DNA from: Arthrobacter mobilis
GTDB taxonomy: Bacteria > Actinomycetota > Actinomycetes > Actinomycetales > Micrococcaceae
DNA: 38,553 nucleotides
Reading direction: 5' to 3'
Assembly (NCBI RefSeq): GCF_012395835.1
Contig: NZ_JAAZSQ010000006.1
Coordinates: forward strand, 97,595-136,147
The translations under genes were made by a program, and so were the position numbers. The notes under the pieces are model-generated. The model did no database searches. It had not been told where the DNA came from and worked only from the letters and a program-made list of their open reading frames with translations. Shown in pieces: positions 34,509 to 38,553 of the stretch (positions within the stretch are counted from its first letter, which is position 1; every line of letters begins with the position of its first letter).

Positions 34509-36431
34509 ATGACAACTCCATCCACGGAGCTCACAACCGCCTACGCGCTGGCCACGGCGGAGGAGATTACCCGCGTGCGGGAGATCCTGGCCGAGGCCGG
34601 CCTGGCCGGCGACAACATCCGTTTCGCCTACCTGGGCCTGCTGGATCCGCCGCGCCGTTCCGCGGAGGCGGAGGACGCCCCGGTGCAGCGGCGCTTCCGG
34701 ACCTTCCTGCACGACATCACCGGCGGGGCGCCGAAGGACGTCACCGTGTCGGTCACGGAGGGCACGGTCGAGTCGGTGCGGGAACTGGTCACCGGTGAAA
34801 CCGGCGAACTTCCGGTGCTCGAGGAGGAATTCGCCGTCGTCGAGGAAATCCTGTCCCAGGACGAGCGCTGGCTGAAGGCGCTCGCGGACCGGAACCTGGA
34901 ACTGGCGAAGGTCCGCGTCGCCCCGCTCTCGGCCGGGGTGTTCGAGTATCCGGAGGAAAAGGGCCGGCGCATCCTGCGCGGGCTGGCGTTCTACCAGAAC
35001 TTCCCGGAGGACAGCCCCTGGGCCCATCCCATTGACGGCCTGGTCGCCTACGTCGACGTGGTGAACAAGACCGTGGACCAGGTACTGGACTTCGGCCCGG
35101 TGCCGCTGCCGGCAGAGCACGGCAACTACACCGATCCGGAACTGACCGGCCCGCTGCGGGAGACCCAGAAGCCGATCAATATCACCCAGCCCGAGGGCCC
35201 AAGCTTCAGCGTCAGCGGCGGCAACCACGTTGAGTGGGAGAAGTGGAGCTTCGACGTCGGATTCGACGTGCGCGAAGGCGTGGTGCTGCACAACATCGCC
35301 TTCCAGGACGGGGACCGGAAGCGCCCGATCGTCAAGCGCGCCTCGATCGCCGAAATGGTGGTGCCCTACGGTGATCCCTCGCCGGTGCGCTCCTGGCAGA
35401 ACTACTTCGACACCGGCGAGTACCTCGTGGGCCAGTACGCCAACTCGCTGGAACTGGGCTGCGACTGCCTGGGCGAAATCACCTACCTGTCCCCGGTGAT
35501 CGCCGACGGCTTCGGCAACCCGCGCGAGATCCGCAACGGCATCTGCATGCACGAGGAAGACTGGTCCATCCTGGCCAAGCACTCGGACCTGTGGACCGGC
35601 ATCAACTACACCCGCCGCAACCGCCGCATGGTGATCTCCTTCTTCACCACCATCGGCAACTACGACTACGGCTTCTACTGGTACCTCTACCTGGACGGCA
35701 CCATCGAGTTCGAGGCCAAGGCCACCGGCATCGTGTTCACCAGCGCCTACCCGGGCAAGGACTACCCCTACGCCTCCCAGATGGCCCCCGGCCTGGGCGC
35801 GCCCTACCACCAGCACCTCTTCAGCGCCCGCCTCGACATGGCCCTGGACGGGCTGACGAACCGGGTGGAGGAAGAGGAAGCCGTGCGGGTGCCCGTGAGC
35901 GAGGAGAACCCCCGCGGCAACGCCTTCACCCGCAAGCGCACCCTGCTGGCCCGCGAGTCCGAGGCCGTGCGCGAGGCGAACATGGCCGCCGGGCGCACCT
36001 GGCACATCTCCAACCCCGAATCCTTGAACCGGCTGGGCGAGCCCGTGGGTTACAAGCTCCTGCCCCAGGGCCAGCCGATGCTGCTGGCGGATGCCAGCTC
36101 GTCCGTGGCCCGCCGGGCGGCCTTTGCCACCAAGGACCTGTGGGTGACCCGCTACGCGGAAGAGGAGCGCTACCCGACCGGCGACTTCGTCAACCAGCAC
36201 GCCGGCGGCGCCGGCCTGCCGGCCTACGTGGCCCAGGACCGGGAGCTCGACGGCGAGGACATCGTCATCTGGCACACCTTCGGCCTGACGCACTACCCGC
36301 GCCCGGAGGACTGGCCGATCATGCCGGTGGACACCGTGGGCTTCAAGCTGCGTCCGGATGGCTTCTTCGACCGCAGCCCCGTGCTCGATGTTCCGCCGAG
36401 CAAGCCCGCCGGCGGGCACTGCCACCGCTGA
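34509..36431 (+). CDS. Copper amine oxidase (phenylethylamine/tyramine oxidase type)
   Basis: 640 residues, close to the 638 I recall for A. globiformis phenylethylamine oxidase, to which long stretches look nearly identical. It oxidises primary amines to aldehydes with release of ammonia and H2O2. The topaquinone precursor is Y385 in TIGNYDYG; the catalytic base is D301 (NYFDTGEY); copper ligands are H434 and H436 (YHQHLF) and H595 (GLTHYPR). D2/D3-type domains precede the catalytic barrel. No signal peptide. Shine-Dalgarno GGAAAGGG lies 5 nt before the ATG. A histamine oxidase of the same family is the main alternative for substrate; the hpa genes favour tyramine or phenylethylamine. Confidence 0.95.
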   Translation: MTTPSTELTTAYALATAEEITRVREILAEAGLAGDNIRFAYLGLLDPPRRSAEAEDAPVQRRFRTFLHDITGGAPKDVTVSVTEGTVESVRELVTGETGELPVLEEEFAVVEEILSQDERWLKALADRNLELAKVRVAPLSAGVFEYPEEKGRRILRGLAFYQNFPEDSPWAHPIDGLVAYVDVVNKTVDQVLDFGPVPLPAEHGNYTDPELTGPLRETQKPINITQPEGPSFSVSGGNHVEWEKWSFDVGFDVREGVVLHNIAFQDGDRKRPIVKRASIAEMVVPYGDPSPVRSWQNYFDTGEYLVGQYANSLELGCDCLGEITYLSPVIADGFGNPREIRNGICMHEEDWSILAKHSDLWTGINYTRRNRRMVISFFTTIGNYDYGFYWYLYLDGTIEFEAKATGIVFTSAYPGKDYPYASQMAPGLGAPYHQHLFSARLDMALDGLTNRVEEEEAVRVPVSEENPRGNAFTRKRTLLARESEAVREANMAAGRTWHISNPESLNRLGEPVGYKLLPQGQPMLLADASSSVARRAAFATKDLWVTRYAEEERYPTGDFVNQHAGGAGLPAYVAQDRELDGEDIVIWHTFGLTHYPRPEDWPIMPVDTVGFKLRPDGFFDRSPVLDVPPSKPAGGHCHR

Positions 36432-36459
36432 TCCGGCCACATCCCGGGGAGGGCGCAGG

Positions 36460-36879
36460 ATGATGCCGAACCTGACGACGGCCCACCAGCGGCTGTGTGC
36501 CGTGGTGGCACTTGGCTCCGTGGCCGCCCACGTCTGGATGGCCTTCGGCCACGCCCATGCGTGGTGGCAGAGCGCCGCGATGCTGCTGATGGCCGCTTAC
36601 TGCCTGCCCTGCGCCCTGGCGCTGTGGCGGCGCGCCGCGGCGCACCCGGCGGCCATGCTGCTGTGGTCGGCAGCGGGCATGGCCGGCCTGCACCTGGTGC
36701 TGCTGGCCGCAGCCGCGCAGCCTGGAGGCGCGCACGGCCACCACGCCGCCGGACCGGTGCCTGCGGCGGCAGCCGGCGCCGGGCCCATACTGGCCATTAT
36801 CGCGCTGGAGCTGGCGGTCGCGGTGCTGGCCGCGTCCTGGCTGCGCCGGCTCCGGCTGGCACCGGCCCGGGCGGCCTGA
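36460..36879 (+). CDS. Small histidine-containing four-helix membrane protein
   Basis: 139 residues, starting 28 bp after the amine oxidase stop, with GGGGAGGG upstream; no promoter lies between, so the two are probably co-transcribed. Four hydrophobic segments are visible (about 9-28, 36-52, 64-82 and 104-125). Histidines cluster in HVWMAFGHAHAWW (first loop) and GGAHGHHAAG (third loop), and Met and His occur within helices. I do not recognise a family. Position behind a copper enzyme and the histidine-rich loops suggest, without proof, a role in copper supply to the oxidase or in transport of its amine substrate. A strong terminator follows. Confidence 0.75.
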   Translation: MMPNLTTAHQRLCAVVALGSVAAHVWMAFGHAHAWWQSAAMLLMAAYCLPCALALWRRAAAHPAAMLLWSAAGMAGLHLVLLAAAAQPGGAHGHHAAGPVPAAAAGAGPILAIIALELAVAVLAASWLRRLRLAPARAA

Positions 36880-36889
36880 ACCATCACAC

Positions 36890-36930
36890 ACAGCGGGGGC
36901 TCCCTGTCGGGGAGCCCCCGCTGTTGCTGT
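36890..36930 (+). terminator. Terminator of the amine oxidase operon
   Basis: ACAGCGGGGGCTCCC and GGGAGCCCCCGCTGT make a perfect 15-bp stem with loop TGTCG, followed by TGCTGT. It marks the end of the oxidase-membrane protein unit. Confidence 0.75.
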
Positions 36931-36997
36931 CTCCGGATACGGCAGGCCGGCGTCGGGCTAGAGTGGAAGACAGACGGTTCCGAGGCAGGCGGTACAT

Positions 36998-38107
36998 ATG
37001 GACTCCGGCATCATCACCGTGTTCCTGGCCGGCGACGTCATGACCGGCAGGGGAGTCGATCAGGTCCTGCCCCATCCGGGGGACCCGCAGCTGCGCGAAC
37101 CGTGGGGGGACGATGCCCGGGCCTACGTCGCCCTGGCCGAAGCGGCCAACGGGCCGGTCCCCAGGCCGGTGGATCCCGCGTGGCCGTGGGGCGACGCGCT
37201 GCAGATCCTCGACGACGCCGCTCCGGACCTGCGCGTGGTGAACCTGGAAACCAGCGTGACCGCCGGCGGCACCTTTGCTCCCGGCAAAGGCATCCACTAC
37301 CGGATGCACCCGGCCAACATCGGCTGCCTGACCGCTGCCGGACTCGACGCCTGCGCCCTGGCCAACAACCATGTCCTGGACTTCGGCATCAGCGGCCTCG
37401 AGGACACCCTGGACACCCTGCATGGCGCCGGGCTGCGCACCGCCGGAGCCGGCCGGGACGCGGAGCAGGCCTGGCGGCCGGCCGTGCTGGACACCCCGCG
37501 GGGCCGGCTGCAGCTGTGGGCGGTGGGAATGTCCTCCAGCGGCATTCCGCCGGCCAGCGCGGCCGGCCCGGACCGGCCCGGTCTGGCGTTCCTGCCCGAG
37601 GCGTCCGACGCCGCCGCCGACCTGGTCGCCGCCCGGGTGCAGGCGGCCCGGGCCGCGGATGACCTGGCAGTGGTCTCCGTGCACTGGGGATCGAACTGGG
37701 GGTATGCGGTTCCGGCCTCCCACATCCGGTTCGCCCACCGGCTCGTCGACGCCGGCGTCGACGTCGTGCACGGACACTCCTCGCACCATCCGCGCCCCGT
37801 GGAGGTTTACCGGGGCCGGCCGGTGCTCTACGGCTGCGGGGACCTGGTCAACGACTACGAAGGCATCAGCGGCTACGAGCAGTACCGCGACGACCTGCGC
37901 CTGCTGTACCTGCTCACCATCGATGCCCGGACGCACGAGCTGCGTGGCCTGCGGATGGTGCCGCTGCAGGCCAGGCGGCTGCGGCTCGAGCGGGCGGGCG
38001 CTGCCGACGCCGGATGGCTGCACCGGATACTGGAGGATGCCGCCGGCGGCTTCGGCACCAGGCTCGAAGCGGCGGCCGACGGCAGCCTGTCCGTCCGGCT
38101 GTCCTGA
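36998..38107 (+). CDS. CapA-family protein (poly-gamma-glutamate capsule-type metallophosphatase fold)
   Basis: 369 residues. CapA/PGA_cap proteins have a calcineurin-like fold. The expected motifs occur in order: LAGDVMTGRG (about 10-19), VNLETSVT, ALANNHVLDFG, VVSVHWGSNWGY, HGHSSHHPRPVEVY and GCGDLVNDYEG. No signal peptide or membrane anchor is seen, so unlike Bacillus CapA it would be cytoplasmic. The enzyme activity of such soluble members is not established. TAGAGT at 36959-36964 is a possible -10, giving a leader of about 27 nt. It stands between the amine oxidase and dioxygenase genes without an obvious catabolic role. Confidence 0.88.
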   Translation: MDSGIITVFLAGDVMTGRGVDQVLPHPGDPQLREPWGDDARAYVALAEAANGPVPRPVDPAWPWGDALQILDDAAPDLRVVNLETSVTAGGTFAPGKGIHYRMHPANIGCLTAAGLDACALANNHVLDFGISGLEDTLDTLHGAGLRTAGAGRDAEQAWRPAVLDTPRGRLQLWAVGMSSSGIPPASAAGPDRPGLAFLPEASDAAADLVAARVQAARAADDLAVVSVHWGSNWGYAVPASHIRFAHRLVDAGVDVVHGHSSHHPRPVEVYRGRPVLYGCGDLVNDYEGISGYEQYRDDLRLLYLLTIDARTHELRGLRMVPLQARRLRLERAGAADAGWLHRILEDAAGGFGTRLEAAADGSLSVRLS

Positions 38108-38133
38108 GGCAGCTCGCACATTCCAAGGAACAC

Positions 38134-38180
38134 ACGACGGCGGGGTGCGGCATCATGCCGCACCCCGCCGTCGTTATTTG
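38134..38180. terminator. Bidirectional terminator between CapA-type gene and hpaD
   Basis: ACGACGGCGGGGTGCGGCAT and ATGCCGCACCCCGCCGTCGT are perfect complements separated by one base, an 18-20 bp stem followed by TATTT on the plus strand. The two flanking genes converge here. Confidence 0.75.
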
Positions 38181-38188
38181 CCCGGTCC

Positions 38189-38553
38189 CTAGACCTGGGC
38201 GCCGATCTTGAAGCCCTTGGACGCCTGGCCGCGGTAGGCACCGGAGTCATCGCCCGCGCGGGTGTAGGAGAAGCCGTCGGCGCCGATGGTCACTTCCATT
38301 TCGGAAGCGTCGGTGCGCTCGATGACCTGCTGCGGGTTGCCGTCCAGGTCCAGGACCAGGGATGCCTCGGTGTACCAGCTCGGGACCACCGGGTTGCCCC
38401 ACCAGTCGCGGCGCTGGTTGTCGTGCACGTCCCAGGTGATGGTGGGGTTGTCCGGGTCGCCGGTGTAGTAGTCCTGGGTGTAGATCTCCACGCGGTGGCC
38501 GTCCGGATCCAGGATGTACAGGTAGAAGGCGTTGGAGACGCCGTGCCGGCCCG
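38189..38553 (-). CDS. hpaD: 3,4-Dihydroxyphenylacetate 2,3-dioxygenase, C-terminal part
   Basis: The last 120 codons; the 5' part lies beyond the right edge. It is an extradiol ring-cleaving enzyme that opens homoprotocatechuate using Fe(II) or Mn(II). The sequence closely matches my recollection of the Brevibacterium HPCD and A. globiformis MndD. In HPCD numbering the fragment holds H248 (GRHGVSN), Y257 (FYLYILDP), the metal ligand E267 (VEIYTQDYY) and R292 (NQRRDWWG), plus the lid-forming C-terminus (GADGFSYTR, QASKGFKIG). Histidine ligands 155 and 214 would be upstream. It provides the ring cleavage step after HpaBC. Confidence 0.95.
   Translation of the reverse strand, partial: GRHGVSNAFYLYILDPDGHRVEIYTQDYYTGDPDNPTITWDVHDNQRRDWWGNPVVPSWYTEASLVLDLDGNPQQVIERTDASEMEVTIGADGFSYTRAGDDSGAYRGQASKGFKIGAQV

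Overview
The window is high-GC DNA with dense, short-spaced genes. Many genes appear to have leaderless promoters, with a TANNNT hexamer 6-10 nt before the start codon. Gene content and protein similarity recalled from memory point to an actinobacterium of the Micrococcaceae (Arthrobacter sensu lato). The strongest hints are a near-twin of the Arthrobacter globiformis phenylethylamine oxidase and the C-terminus of an MndD/HPCD-type homoprotocatechuate dioxygenase. No tRNA, rRNA, CRISPR array, insertion sequence or intact prophage is seen.

Layout. (1) 1-1263: the tail of a glycosyl hydrolase, then about 1.1 kb of eroded DNA holding a frameshifted small HTH regulator gene and a lone terminator. 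(2) 1264-10985: a membrane protein of unknown function, a CnoX/YbbN-like thioredoxin-TPR protein, an ABC exporter pair, nagB, a DUF3039 protein, an MFS permease and an SF2 helicase. (3) 11070-18784: NAD salvage (pncB-pncA, minus strand), then a housekeeping run clpS - DUF2017 - murI - MBL hydrolase - rph - rdgB - DedA, with a HAD phosphatase opposite. (4) 18916-27940: an exonuclease-BRCT protein, an ADP-ribosylglycohydrolase-like protein that has lost its metal-binding motifs, a MIP channel with a long charged tail, sbcD-sbcC and a second MFS transporter.

(5) 27973-38553 is the accessory part: a catabolic island for aromatic amines and hydroxyphenylacetate. It carries an IclR regulator, hpaC and hpaB (two-component 4-hydroxyphenylacetate 3-monooxygenase), an MHS-family permease, AraC (FeaR-like) and TetR regulators, a copper amine oxidase, a small histidine-rich four-helix membrane protein, a CapA-like protein, and the 3' end of the ring-cleaving 3,4-dihydroxyphenylacetate 2,3-dioxygenase. 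Read together: tyramine or phenylethylamine is deaminated to the aldehyde, the acid is hydroxylated by HpaBC, and homoprotocatechuate is cleaved by HpaD. The aldehyde dehydrogenase and the rest of the meta pathway must lie elsewhere, probably beyond the right edge.

The points most worth a second look are the metal-site-less ADP-ribosylglycohydrolase homologue, the uncharacterised membrane protein directly behind the copper amine oxidase, and clear inverted-repeat operators in the control regions of the catabolic genes.
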